A stretch of DNA of 64,000 bases from Prosopocoilus inquinatus (GCA_036172665.1 JAYKNF010000063.1:1-64000), one strand, 5' to 3'. Counted from the stretch's first letter, positions 14,256 to 28,500 are shown. Translations and numbers: made by a program. The notes: generated from the letters alone by a model not told the origin.

Positions 14256-15995
14256 GTACTGTATCTAATCGATCCTTACTCATCTATCATGTTATTTTTC
14301 GTTTCGATGGACTCCAGTAACTCTGATGTGAGATACGATGTTTTCGGACGCAGCAGAAGCTGGAAATAGTTTTAAACGAAACAACACGCATTAGCGATGT
14401 TCCTGTGATGTATCTAATCGATCCTTACTCATCTATCATGTTATTTTACGTTTGGATGGACTCCAGTAACTCTGATGTGAGATACAAAGTTTTTGGACGC
14501 AGCAGGAGCTGGAAATAGTTTTAAACGAAACAACACGTATTAGCGTTGTTCCTGTGATGTATCTAATCGATCCTTACTCATCTATCATGTTATTTGACGT
14601 TTGGATGTACTCCAGTATCTCTGATGTGAGATACGAAATCTTCGGACGCAGCATAAGCTGGAAATAGTTTTAAACGAAACAACACGCATTAGCGTTGTTC
14701 CTGTGATGTATCTAATCGATCCTTACTCATCTATCATGTTATTTGGCGTTTCGATGGACTCCAGTAACTCTGATGTGAGATACGACGTTTTCGGACGCAG
14801 CAGAAGCTGGAAATAGTTTTAAACGAAACAACACGTATTAGCGTTGTTCCTGTGATGTAACTAATCGATCCTTACTTAGCTACTATGTTATTTGACGTTT
14901 CGATGGACTCCAGTAACTCTAATGTGAGATACGAAATTTTCGGACGCAGCAGCAGCTGGAAATAGTTCTAAACTAAACAACACATATTAGCGTTGTTCCT
15001 GTGATGTAACTAATCGATCCTTACTTAGCTACTATGTTATTTGACGTTTCGATGGACTCCAGTAACTCTAATGTGAGATACGAAATTTTCGGACGCAGCA
15101 GCAGCTGGAAATAGTTTTAAACTAAACAACACATATTAGCGTTGTTCCTGTGATGTAACTAATCGATCCTTACTCATCTATCATGTTATTTGACGTTTGG
15201 ACGGACTCCAGTAACTCTGATGAGAGATACAAAGTTCTCGGACGCAGTAGAAGCTGGAAATAGTTTTGAACGAAACAACACGTATTAGCGTTGTTCCTGT
15301 GATGTATCTAAACGATCCTTACTTATCTAACATGTTATTTGACGTTTGGATGGACTCCAGTAAGTCTGATGTGAGATACAAAGTTTTTGGACGCAGCAGG
15401 AGCTGGAAATAGTTTTAAACGAAACAACACGCATTAGCATTGTTCCTGTGATGTATCTAATCGATCCTTACTCTTCTATCATGTTATTTGGCGTTTCGAT
15501 GGACTCCAGTAACTTTGATGTGAGATACGAAGTTCTCGGACGCAGCTGAAGCTGGAAATAGTTTTAAATGAAACAACACGTATTAGCGTTGTTCCTGTGA
15601 TGTATCTAATCGATCCTTACTCATCTATCATGTTATTTGGCGTTTCGATGGACTCCAGTAGCTCTGATGTGAGATACGACGTTTTCGGACGCAGCAGAAG
15701 CTGGAAATAGTTTTAAATGAAACAACACGCATTAGCGTTGTTCCTGTGATGTATCTAATCGATCCTTACTCATCTATCATGTTATTTGACGTTTCGATGG
15801 ACTCTAGTAACTCTGATGTGAGATACGAAGTTTTTGGACGCAGCAGGAGCTGGAAATAGTTTTAAACGAACAACACGTATTAGCGTTTTTCCTGTGATGT
15901 ATCTAATCGATCCTTATTCATCTATCATGTTATTTGACGTTTGGATGGACTCCAGTATCTCTGATGTGAGATACGATATCTTCGGACGCAGCAGA
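14256..15995 (+). repeat. Left HOR copy 5: partial 13-monomer variant, end of the 11/13 zone
   Basis: Monomers 1-9 are followed by the same replacement series as copy 3 (AAATGAAAC, ACTCTAGTAAC, GCGTTTTTCC). It carries a 1-bp deletion near 15,869 that copy 3 lacks. After GATATCTTCGG the array switches to a different HOR series beginning with AAACAATCC at 16,054. Confidence 0.82.
15869..15870 (+). other. Single-base deletion in a monomer
   Basis: The usual TTTAAACGAAACAAC reads TTTAAACGAACAAC here. Landmark spacing confirms the loss: GCGTTTTTCC monomers at 12,301 and 15,876 are 3,575 bp apart instead of 24 x 149 = 3,576. It is one of only three length changes found in the window. Confidence 0.9.
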
Positions 15996-16053
15996 AGCTG
16001 GAAATAGTTTTAAACGAAACAACACGCATTAGCGTTGTTCCTGTGATGTATCT

Positions 16054-18586
16054 AAACAATCCTTACTTATCTAACATGTTATTTGACGTTTGGATGGACT
16101 CCAGTAAGTCTGATGTGAGATACAAAGTTTTTGGACGCAGCAGGAGCTGGAAATAGTTTGAAACGAAACAACACGTATTAGCGTTGTTCCTGAGCTGTAT
16201 CTAATCGATCCTTACTCATTTATCATGTTATTTGGCGTTTCGATGGACTCCAGTAGCTCTGATATGAGATACGACGTTTTCGGACGCAGCAGTAGCTGGA
16301 AATAGTTTTAAAGGAAACAACACGCATTAGCGTTGTTCCTGTGATGTATCTAATCGATCCTTACTCATCTATCATATTATTTGGCGTTTCGATGGACTCC
16401 AGTAACATTGATGTGAGATACGAAGTTCTCGGACGCAGCTGAAGCTGGAAATAGTTTTAAAGGAAACAACACGTACTAGCGTTGTTCCTGTGATGTATCT
16501 AATCGATCCTTACTCATCTATCATGTTATTTGGCGTTTCGATGGACTCCAGTAGCTCTGATGTGAGATACGACGTTTTCGGACGCAGCAGAAGCTGGAAA
16601 TAGTTTTAAACGAAACAACACGCATTAGCGTTGTTCCTGTGATGTATCTAATCGATACTTACTCATCTATCATGTTATTTGACGTTTCGATGGACTCCAG
16701 TAACTCTAATGTGAGAAACGAAATTTTCGGACGCAGCAGAAGCTGGAAATAGTTTTAAACGAAACAACACGCATTAACGTTGTTCCTGTGATGTATCTAA
16801 TCGATCCTTACTCATCTATCATGTTATTTGACGTTTGGTTGGACTCCAGTAAGTCTGATGTGAGATACAAAGTTTTTGGACGCAGCAGGAGCTAGAAATA
16901 GTTTTAAACGAAACAACACGTATTAGCGTTGTTCCTGTGCTGTATCTAATCGATCCTTACTTTTCTATCATGTTATTTGACGTTTCGATGCACTCCAGTA
17001 ACTCTGATGTGAGATACGACGTTTTCGGACGCAGCAGAAGCTGGAAATAGTTTTAAGCGAAACAACACGTATTAGCGTTGTTCCTGTTATGTATCTAATC
17101 GATCCTTACTCATCTATCATGTTATTTGACGTTTGGATGGACTCCAGTAACTCTGATGTGAGATACAAAGTTTTTGGACGCAGCAGAAGCTGGAAATAGT
17201 TTTGAACGAAACAACACGTATTAGCGTTGTTCCTGTGATGTATCTAAACGATCCTTACTTATCTAACATGTTATTTGACGTTTGGATGGACTCCAGTAAG
17301 TCTGATGTGAGATACAAAGTTTTTGGACGCAGCAGGAGCTGGAAATAGTTTTAAATGAAACAACACGTATTAGCGTTGTTCCTGTGATGTATCTAATCGA
17401 TCCTTACTCATCTATCATGTTATTTGGCGTTTCGATGGACTCCAGTAGCTCTGATGTGAGATACGACGTTTTCGGACGCAGCAGGAGCTGGAAATAGTTT
17501 TAAACGAAACAACACGCATTAGCGTTGTTCCTGTGATGTATCTAATCGATCCTTACTCATCTGTCATGTTATTTGACGTTTGGATGGACTCCAGTAACTC
17601 TGATGTGAGATACAAAGTTTTTGGACGCAGCAGGAGCTGGAAATAGTTTTAAACGAAACAACACGTATTAGCGTTGTTCCTGTGATGTATCTAATCGATC
17701 CTTACTCATCTATCATGTTATTTGACGTTTGGATGTACTCCAGTATCTCTGATGTGAGATACGAAATCTTCGGACGCAGCATAAGCTGGAAAGAGTTTTA
17801 AACGAAACAACACGCATTAGCGTTGTTCCTGTGATGTATCTAATCGATCATTACTCATCTATCACGTTATTTGGCGTTTCGATGGACTCCAGTAACTTTG
17901 ATGTGAGATACGAAGTTCTCGGACGCAGCTGAAGCTGGAAATAGTTTTAAAGGAAACAACACGTATTAGCGTTGTTCCTGTGATGTATCTAATCGATCCT
18001 TACTCATCTATCATGTTATTTGGCGTTTCGATGGACTCCAGTAGCTCTGATGTGAGATACGACGTTTTCGGACGCAGCAGAAGCTGGAAATAGTTTTAAA
18101 CGAAACAACACGCATTAGCGTTGTTCCTGTGATGTATCTAATCGATACTTACTCATCTATCATGTTATTTGACGTCTCGATGGACTCCAGTAACTCTAAT
18201 GTGAGAAACGAAATTTTCGGACGCAGCAGAAGCTGGAAATAGTTTTAAATGAAACAACACGCATTAGCGTTGTTCCTGTGATGTATCTAATCGATCCTTA
18301 CTCATCTATCATGTTATTTGACGTTTCGATGGACTCTAGTAACTCTGATGTGAGATACGAAGTTTTTGGACGCAGCAGGAGCTAGAAATAGTTTTAAACG
18401 AAACAACACGTATTAGCGTTGTTCCTGTGATGTATCTAATCGATCCTTACTCATCTATCATGTTATTTGACGTTTGGATGGACTCCAGTATCTCTGATGT
18501 GAGATACGAAATCTTCGGACGCAGCAGAAGCTGGAAATAGTTTTAAACGAAACAACACGCATTAGCGTTGTTCCTGTGATGTATCT
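16054..18586 (+). repeat. 17-monomer HOR unit, copy A
   Basis: This 2,533-bp unit starts at AAACAATCC and repeats exactly one unit later at 18,587. Shared rare markers in the same order are TTTGAAACG, CCTGAGCTG, GATATGAG, GCAGTAGC, TTTTAAAGG, CGTACTAGCG, GATACTTACTC, GAGAAACG, CATTAACG, GGTTGGACTCC and CATCTGTCATG (17,561). The last five or so monomers differ from copy B and include an internal 10-monomer echo of GAGAAACG (about 16,714 and 18,204). Confidence 0.85.
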
Positions 18587-20120
18587 AAACAATCCTTACT
18601 TATCTAACATGTTATTTGACGTTTGGATGGACTCCAGTAAGTCTGATGTGAGATACAAAGTTTTTGGACGCAGCAGGAGCTGGAAATAGTTTGAAACGAA
18701 ACAACACGTATTAGCGTTGTTCCTGAGCTGTATCTAATCGATCCTTACTCATTTATCATGTTATTTGGCGTTTCGATGGACTCCAGTAGCTCTGATATGA
18801 GATACGACGTTTTCGGACGCAGCAGTAGCTGGAAATAGTTTTAAAGGAAACAACACGCATTAGCGTTGTTCCTGTGATGTATCTAATCGATCCTTACTCA
18901 TCTATCATGTTATTTGGCGTTTCGATGGACTCCAGTAACATTGATGTGAGATACGAAGTTCTCGGACGCAGCTGAAGCTGGAAATAGTTTTAAAGGAAAC
19001 AACACGTACTAGCGTTGTTCCTGTGATGTATCTAATCGATCCTTACTCATCTATCATGTTATTTGGCGTTTCGATGGACTCCAGTAGCTCTGATGTGAGA
19101 TACGACGTTTTCGGACGCAGCAGAAGCTGGAAATAGTTTTAAACGAAACAACACGCATTAGCGTTGTTCCTGTGATGTATCTAATCGATACTTACTCATC
19201 TATCATGTTATTTGACGTTTCGATGGACTCCAGTAACTCTAATGTGAGAAACGAAATTTTCGGACGCAGCAGAAGCTGGAAATAGTTTTAAACGAAACAA
19301 CACGCATTAACGTTGTTCCTGTGATGTATCTAATCGATCCTTACTCATCTATCATGTTATTTGACGTTTGGTTGGACTCCAGTAAGTCTGATGTGAGATA
19401 CAAAGTTTTTGGACGCAGCAGGAGCTAGAAATAGTTTTAAACGAAACAACACGTATTAGCGTTGTTCCTGTGATGTATCTAATCGATCCTTACTTTTCTA
19501 TCATGTTATTTGACGTATCGATGCACTCCAGTAACTCTGATGTGAGATACGACGTTTTCGGACGCAGCAGAAGCTGGAAATAGTTTTAAACGAAACAACA
19601 CGTATTTGCGTTGTTCCTGTTATGTATCTAATCGATCCTTACTCATCTATCATGTTATTTGACGTTTGGATGGACTCCAGTAACTCTGATGTGAGATACA
19701 AAGTTTTTGGACGCAGCAGAAGCTGGAAATAGTTTTGAACGAAACAACACGTATTAGCGTTGTTCCTGTGATGTATCTAAACGATCCTTACTTATCTAAC
19801 ATGTTATTTGACGTTTGGATGGACTCCAGTAAGTCTGATGTGAGATACAAAGTTTTTGGACGCAGCAGGAGCTGGAAATAGTTTTAAATGAAACAACACG
19901 TATTAGCGTTGTTCCTGTGATGTATCTAATCGATCCTTACTCATCTATCATGTTATTTGGCGTTTCGATGGACTCCAGTAGCTCTGATGTGAGATACGAC
20001 GTTTTCGGACGCAGCAGGAGCTGGAAATAGTTTTAAACGAAACAACACGCATTAGCGTTGTTCCTGTGATGTATCTAATCGATCCTTACTCATCTGTCAT
20101 GTTATTTGACGTTTGGATGG
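18587..20120 (+). repeat. 17-monomer HOR unit, copy B (truncated)
   Basis: This near-identical copy of the first ten or so monomers of the preceding unit lies at an offset of exactly 2,533 bp, up to CATCTGTCATG at about 20,094. After that the sequence turns to TATCTCTG/GATATCTTC types. Differences from copy A are single bases, for example TTTTAAACG at 19,588 against TTTTAAGCG. Confidence 0.85.
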
Positions 20121-20612
20121 ACTCCAGTATCTCTGATGTGAGATACGATATCTTCGGACGCAGCATAAGCTGGAAATAGTTTTAAACGAAACAACACGCA
20201 TTAGCGTTGCTCCTGTGATGTATCTAATCGATCCTTACTTATCTAACATGTTATTTGACGTTTCGATGGACTCAAGTAACTCTGATGTGAGATACGATGT
20301 TTTCGGACGCAGCAGAAGCTGGAAATAGTTTTAAACGAAACAACACACATTAGCGATGTTCCTGTGATGTATCTAATCGATCCTTACTCATCTATCATGT
20401 TATTTTACGTTTGGATGGACTCCAGTAACTCTGATGTGAGATACAAAGTTTTTGGACGCAGCAGGAGCTGGAAATAGTTTTAAACGAAACAACACGTATT
20501 AGCGTTGTTCCTGTGATGTATCTAATCGATCCTTACTCATCTATCATGTTATTTGACGTTTGGATGTACTCCAGTATCTCTGATGTGAGATACGAAATCT
20601 TCGGACGCAGCA
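20045..20612 (+). repeat. Four-monomer block, copy 1 of a 12-monomer offset duplication
   Basis: The series CTGTCATG, TATCTCTG/GATATCTTC, GCATAAGC with GCGTTGCTCC, ACTCAAGTAACTC/GATGTTTTC, GCGATGTTCC/TTTTACG and TGTACTCCAGTATC recurs in the same order at 21,831-22,398. The offset is 1,786 bp (12 x 149 minus the 2-bp deletion). Confidence 0.8.
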
Positions 20613-21487
20613 TAAGCTGGAAATAGTTTTAAACGAAACAACACGCATTAGCGTTGTTCCTGTGATGTATCTAATCGATCCTTACTCATCTATCATGTTA
20701 TTTGGCGTTTCGATGGACTCCAGTAACTTTGATGTGAGATACGAAGTTCTCGGACGCAGCTGAAGCTAGAAATAGTTTCAAACGAAACAACACGTATTAG
20801 CGTTGTTCCTGTGCTGTATCTAATCGATCCTTACTTATCTATCATGTTATTTGACGTTTCGATGCACTCCAGTAACTCTGATGTGAGATACGACGTTTTC
20901 GGACGCAGCAGAAGCTGGAAATAGTTTTAAACGAAACAACACGTATTAGCGTTGTTCCTGTGATGTATCTAATCGATCCTTACTCATCTATCATATTATT
21001 TGACGTTTGGATGGACTCCAGTAACTCTGATGTGAGATACAAAGTTTTTGGACGCAGCAGAAGCTGGAAATAGTTTAGAACGAAAAAACACGTATTAGCG
21101 TTGTTCCTGTGATGTATCTAATCGATCCTTACTTAGCTACTATGTTATTTGACGTTTCGATGGACTCCAGTAACTCTAATGTGAGATACGAAATTTTCGG
21201 ACGCAGCAGCAGCTGGAAATAGTTTTAAACGAAACAACACATATTAGCGTTGTTCCTGTCATGTAACTAATCGATCCTTACTCATCTATCATGTTATTTG
21301 GCGTTTGGACGGACTCCAGTAACTCTGATTAGAGATACAAAGTTCTCGGACGCAGTAGAAGCTGGAAATAGTTTTGAACGAAACAACACGTATTAGCGTT
21401 GTTCCTGTGATGTATCTAAACGATCCTTACTTATCTAACATGTTATTTGACGTTTGGATGGACTCCAGTAAGTCTGATGTGAGATAC

Positions 21488-21489
21488 AG
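21488..21489 (+). other. Two-base deletion in a monomer
   Basis: GATACAAAGTTTTTGG reads GATACAGTTTTTGG. All spacings spanning this point are two bases short of a multiple of 149, for example the GTTTAGAACG markers at 21,073 and 22,561 (1,488 bp). The frame change lets one reading frame run for 97 codons on the plus strand, but the product is just translated satellite. Confidence 0.9.
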
Positions 21490-21830
21490 TTTTTGGACAC
21501 AGCAGGAGCTGGAAATAGTTTTAAACGAAACAACACGTATTAGCGCTGTTCCTGTATTGTATCTAATCGATCCTTACTCATCTATCATGTTATTTGGCGT
21601 TTCGATGGACTCCAGTAGCTCTGATGTGAGATACGACGTTTTCGGACGCAGCAGAAGCTGGAAATAGTTTTAAACGAAACAACACGCATTAGCGTTGTTC
21701 CTGTGATGTATCTAATCGATCCTTACTCTTCTATCATGTTATTTGGCGTTTCGATGGACTCCAGTAGCTCTGATGTGAGATACGACGTTTTCGGACGCAG
21801 CAGAAGCTGGAAATAGTTTTAAATGAAACA

Positions 21831-22398
21831 ACACGCATTAGCGTTGTTCCTGTGATGTATCTAATCGATCCTTACTCATCTGTCATGTTATTTGACGTTT
21901 GGATGGACTCCAGTATCTCTGATGTGAGATACGATATCTTCGGACGCAGCATAAGCTGGAAATAGTTTTAAACGAAACAACACGCATTAGCGTTGCTCCT
22001 GTGATGTATCTAATCGATCCTTACTTATCTAACATGTTATTTGACGTTTCGATGGACTCAAGTAACTCTGATGTGAGATACGATGTTTTCGGACGCAGCA
22101 GAAGCTGGAAATAGTTTTAAACGAAACAACACGCATTAGCGATGTTCCTGTGATGTATCTAATCGATCCTTACTCATCTATCATGTTATTTTACGTTTGG
22201 ATGGACTCCAGTAACTCTGATGTGAGATACAAAGTTTTTGGACGCAGCAGGAGCTGGAAATAGTTTTAAACGAAACAACACGTATTAGCGTTGTTCCTGT
22301 GATGTATCTAATCGATCCTTACTCATCTATCATGTTATTTGACGTTTGGATGTACTCCAGTATCTCTGATGTGAGATACGAAATCTTCGGACGCAGCA
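21831..22398 (+). repeat. Four-monomer block, copy 2 of a 12-monomer offset duplication
   Basis: This is the second copy of the 20,045-20,612 block, including the rare GCGTTGCTCC and ACTCAAGTAACTC. It differs by a few bases (CGCATTAGCGATG against CACATTAGCGATG). Confidence 0.8.
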
Positions 22399-22599
22399 GA
22401 AGCTGGAAATAATTTTAAACGAAACAACACGTATTAGCGTTGTTCCTGTGATGTATCTAATCGATCCTTACTCATCTATCATGTTATTTGACGTTTGGAT
22501 GGACTCCAGTAACTCTGATGTGAGATACAAAGTTTTTGGACGCAGCAGAAGCTGGAAATAGTTTAGAACGAAAAAACACGTATTAGCGTTGTTCCTGTG

Positions 22600-25500
22600 A
22601 TGTATCTAATCGATCCTTACTCATCTAACATGTTATTTGGCGTTTCGATGGACTCCAGTAACTTTGATGTGAGATACGAAGTTCTCGGACGCAGCTGAAG
22701 CTGGAAATAGTTTTGAACGAAACAACACGTATTAGCGTTGTTCCTGTGATGTATCTAAACGATCCTTATTTATCTAACATGTTATTTGAAGTTTGGATGG
22801 ACTCCAGTAAGTCTGATGTGAGATACAAAGTTTTTGGACGCAGCAGGAGCTGGAAATAGTTTTAAACGAAACAACACGTATTAGCGTTGTTCCTGTGATG
22901 TATCTAATCGATCCTTACTTATCTAACATGTTATTTGTTGTTTGGATGGACTCCAGTAACTTTGATGTGAGATACGACGTTTTCGGACGCAGCAGATGCT
23001 GGAAATAGTTTTAAACGAAACAACACGTATTAGCGTTGTTCCTGTTATGTATCTAATCGATCCTTACTCATCTATCATGTTATTTGACCTTTGAATGGAC
23101 TCCAGTAACTCTGATGTGAGATACAAAGTTCTCGGACGCAGCAGAAGCTGGAAATAGTTTTGAACGAAACAACACGTATTCGTCTTGTTCCTGTGATGTA
23201 TCTAATCGATCCTTACTTATCTATCATGTTATTTGACGTTTGGATGGACACCAGTAACTCTGATGTGAGATACGAAATTATCGGACGCAGCAGAAGCTGG
23301 AAATAGTTTTAAATGAAACAACACGCATTAGCGTTGTTCCTGTGATGTATCTAATCGATCCTTACTCATCTATCATGTTATTTGACGTTTGGAAGGACTC
23401 CAGTAACTCTGAAGTGAGATACGAAGTTCTCGGACGCAGCTGAAGCTTGAAATAGTTTTAAACGAAATAACACGCATTAGCGTTGTTCCTGTGATGTATC
23501 TAATCGATCCTTACTCATCTATCATATTATTTGACGTTTGGATGACCTCCAGTAACTCTGATGTGAGATACGAAATTATCGGACGCAGCAGAAGCTGGAA
23601 ATAGTTTTAAATGAAACAACACGCATTAGCGTTGTTAGTGTGATGTATCTAATCGATCCTTACTTATCTATCATGTTATTTGACGTTTCGATGGACTCTA
23701 GTAACTCTGATGTGAGATACGAAGTTTTTGGACGCAGCAGGAGCTAGAAATAGTTTTAATCGAAACAACACGTATTAGCGTTGTTCCTGTGCTGTATCTA
23801 ATCGATCCTTACTTATCTATCATGTTATTTGGCGTTTCGATGGACTCCAGTAACTCTGATGTGAGATACGACGTTCTCGGACGCAGCTGAAGCTGGAAAT
23901 AGTTTTAAATGAAACAACACGTATTATCGTTGTTCCTGTGATGTATCTAATCGATCCTTACTCACCTATCATGTTATTTGGCGTTTCGATGGACTCCAGT
24001 AGCTCTGATGTCAGATACGACGTTTTCGGACGCAGCAGAATTTGGAAATAGTTTTAAATGAAACAACACGCATTAGCGTTGTTCCTGTGATGTATCTAAA
24101 CGATCCTTACATATCTATCATGTTATTTGACGTTTCGATGCACTCCAGTAACTCTGATGTGAGATACGAAGTTCTCGGACGCAGCAGAAGCTGGAAATAG
24201 TTTTAAACGAAACAACACGTATTAGCGTTGTTCCTGTGATGTATCTATTCGATCCTTACTCATCTATCATGTTATTTGACGTTTGGATGGACTCCAGTAA
24301 CTATGATGTGAGATACAAAGTTTTTGAACGCAGCAGAAGCTGGAAATAGTTTTAAACGAAACAACACGTATTAGCGTTGTTCCTGTGCTGTATCTAATCG
24401 ATCCTTACTCATCTAACATGTTATTTGGCGTTTCGATGGACTCCAGTAACTTTGATGTGAGATACGAAGTTCTCGGACGCAGCTGAAGCTGGAAATAGTT
24501 TTGAACGAAACAACACGTATTAGCGTTGTTCCTGTGATGTATCTAATGGATCCTTACTTAGCTACTATGTTATTTGACGTTTCGATGGACTCCAGTAACT
24601 ATAATGTGAGATACGAAATTTTCGGACGCAGCAGCAGCTGGAAATAGTTTTAAACGAAACAACACATATTAGCGTTGTTCCTGTGATGTAACTAATCGAT
24701 CCTTACTCATCTATCATGTTATTTGACGTTTGGACGGACTCCAGTAACTCTGATGAGAGATACGACGTTTTCGGACGCAGCAGAAGCTGGAAATAGTTTT
24801 AAACGAAACAACACGCATTAGCGTTGTTCCTGTGATGTATCTAATCGATCCTTACTCATCTAACATGTTATTTGGCGTTTCGATGGACTCCAGTAACTTT
24901 GATGTGAGATACGAAGTTCTCGGACGCAGCTGAAGCTGGAAATAGTTTTGAACGAAACAACACGTATTAGCGTTGTTCCTGTGATGTATCTAAACGATCC
25001 TTATTTATCTAACATGTTACTTGAAGTTTGGATGGACTCCAGTAAGTCTGATGTGAGATACAAAGTTTTTGGACGCAGCAGGAGCTGGAAATAGTTTTAA
25101 ACGAAACAACACGTATTAGCGTTGTTCCTGTGCTGTATCTAATCGATCCTTACTCATCTATCATGTTATTTAGCGTTTCGATGGACTCCAGTAGCTCTGA
25201 TGTGAGATACGACGTTTTCGGACGCAGCAGAAGCTGGAAATAGTTTTAAACGAAACAACACGCATTAGCGTTGTTCCTGTGATGTATCTAATCGATCCTT
25301 ACTCATCTAACATGTTATTTGGCGTTTCGATGGACTCCAGTAACTTTGATGTGAGATACGAAGTTTTTGGACGCAGCAGGAGCTGGAAATAGTTTTAAAC
25401 GAAACAACACGTATTAGCGTTGTTCCTGTGATGTATCTAATCGATCCTTACTCATCTATCATCTTATTTGACGTTTGGATGGGCTCCAGTAACTCTGAAG

Positions 25501-28500
25501 TGAGATACGAAGTTCTCGGACGCAGCTGAAGCTGGAAATAGTTTTAAAGGAAACAACACGTATTAGCGTTGTTCCTGTGATGTATCTAATCGATCCTTAC
25601 TCATCTATCATGTTATTTGGCGTTTCGATGGACTCCAGTAGCTCTGATGTGAGATACGACGTTTTCGGACGCAGCAGAAGCTGGAAATAGTTTTAAACGA
25701 AACAACACGCATTAGCGTTGTTCCTGTGATGTATCTAATCGATACTTACTCATCTATCATGTTATTTGGCGTTTCGATGGACTCCAGTAACTCTAATATG
25801 AGAAACGAAATTTTCGGACGCAGCAGAAGCTGGAAATAGTTTTAAACGAAACAACACGCATTAGCGTTGTTCCTGTGATGTATCTAATCGATCCTTACTC
25901 ATCTATCATGTTATTTGACGTTTGGATGGACTCCAGTAAGTCTGATGTGAGATACAAAGTTTTTGGACGCAGCAGGAGCTAGAAATAGTTTTAAACGAAA
26001 CAACACGTATTAGCGTTGTTCCTGTGCTGTATCTAATCGATCCTTACTCATCTATCATCTTATTTGGCGTTTCGATGGACTCCAGTAGCTCTGATGTGAG
26101 ATACGACGTTTTCGGACGCAGCAGAAGCTGGAAATAGTTTTAAACGAAACAACACGCATTAGCGTTGTTCCTGTGATGTATCTAATCGATCCTTACTCAT
26201 CTATCATGTTATTTGACGTTTGGATGGACTCCAGTAAGTCTGATGTGAGATACAAAGTTTTTGGACGCAGCAGGAGCTGGAAATAGTTTTAAACGAAACA
26301 ACACGTATTAGCGTTGTTCCTGTGCTGTATCTAATCGATCCTTACTTATCTATCATGTTATTTGACGTTTCGATGCACTCCAGTAACTCTGATGTGAGAT
26401 ACGACGTTTTCGGACGCAGCAGAAGCTGGAAATAGTTTTAAACGAAACAACACGTATTAGCGTTGTTCCTGGGATGTATCTAATCGATCCTTACTCATCT
26501 ATCATGTTATTTGACGTTTGGATGGACTCCAGTAACTCTGATGTGAGATACAAAGTTTTTGCACGCAGCAGAAGCTGGAAATAGTTTAGAACGAAAAAAC
26601 ACGTATTAGCGTTGTTCCTGTGATGTATCTAATCGATCCTTACTTAGCTACTATGTTATTTGACGTTTCGATGGACTCCAGTAACTATAATGTGAGATAC
26701 GAAATTTTCGGACGCAGCAGCAGCTGGAAATAGTTTTAAACGAAACAACACATATTAGCGTTGTTCCTGTGATGTAACTAATCGATCCTTACTCATCTAT
26801 CATGTTATTTGACGTTTCGATGGACTCTAGTAACTCTGATTTGAGATACGAAGTTTTTGGACGCAGCAGGAGCTGGAAATAGTTTTAAACGAAACAACAC
26901 GTATTAGCGTTGTTCCTGTGATGTATCTAATCGATCCTTACTCATCTATCATGTTATTTGACGTTTGGATGGACTCCAGTATCTCTGATGTGAGATACGA
27001 AATTTTCGGACGCAGCAGAAGCTGGAAATAGTTTTAAACGAAACAACACGCATTAGCGTTGTTCCTGTGATGTATCTAAACAATCCTTACTTATCTAACA
27101 TGTTATTTGACGTTTGGATGGACTACAGTAAGTCTGATGTGAGATACAAAGTTTTTGGACGCAACAGGAGCTGGAAATAGTTTTAAACGAAACAACACGT
27201 ATTAGCGTTGTTCCTGAGCTGTATCTAATCGATCCTTACTCATTTATCATGTTATTTGGCGTTTCGATGGACTCCAGTAGCTCTGATGTGAGATACGACG
27301 TTTTCGGACGCAGCAGAAGCTGGAAATAGTTTTGAACGAAACAACACGTATTCGTCTTGTTCCTGTGATGCATCTAATCGATCCTTACTTATCTATCATG
27401 TTATTTGACGTTTGGATGGACACCAGTAACTCTGATGTGAGATACGAAGTTCTCGGACGCAGCTGAAGCTGGAAATAGTTTTAAAGGAAACAACACGTAT
27501 TAGCGTCGTTCCTGTGCTATATCTAATCGATACTTACTCATCTATCATGTTATTTGACGTTTGGATGACCTCCAGTAACTCTGATGTGAGATACGAAATT
27601 ATCGGACGCAGCAGAAGCTGGAAATAGTTTTAAATGAAACAACACGCATTAGCGTTGTTCCTGAGCTGTATCTAATCGATCCTTACTCATTTATCATGTT
27701 ATTTGGCGTTTCGATGGACTCCAGTAGCTCTGATGTGAGATACGACGTTTTCGGACGCAGCAGAAGCTGGAAATAGTTTTAAACGAAACAACACGCATTA
27801 GCGTTGTTCCTGTGATGTATCTAATCGATCCTTACTCATCTATCATATTATTTGACGTTTGGATGACCTCCAGTAACTCTGATGTGAGATACGAAATTAT
27901 CGGACGCAGCAGAAGCTGGAAATAGTTTTAAATGAAACAACACGCATTAGCGTTGTTCCTGTGATGTATCTAATCGATCCTTACTCATCTATCATGTTAT
28001 TTGACGTTTCGATGGACTCTAGTAACTCTGATGTGAGATAGGAGGTTTTTGGACGCAGCAGGACCTATAAATAGTTTTAATCGAAACAACACGTATTAGC
28101 GTTGTTCCTGTGCTGTATCTAATCGATCCTTACTTATCTATCATGTTATTTGGCGTTTCGAAGGACTCCAGTAGCTCTGATGTGAGATACGACGTTTTCG
28201 GACGCAGCAGAAGCTGGAAATAGTTTTAAATGAAACAACACGCATTAGCGTTGTTCCTGTGATGTATCTAAACGATCCTTACTTATCTAACATGTTATTT
28301 GACGTTTGGATGGACTCCAGTAAGTCTGATGTGAGATACAAAGTTTTTGGACGCAGCAGGAGCTAGAAATAGTTTTAATCGAAACAACACGTATTAGCGT
28401 TGTTCCTGTGCTGTATCTAATCGATCCTTACTTATCTATCATGTTATTTGACGTCTCGATGCACTCCAGTAACTCTGATGTGAGATACGAAGTTTTCGGA

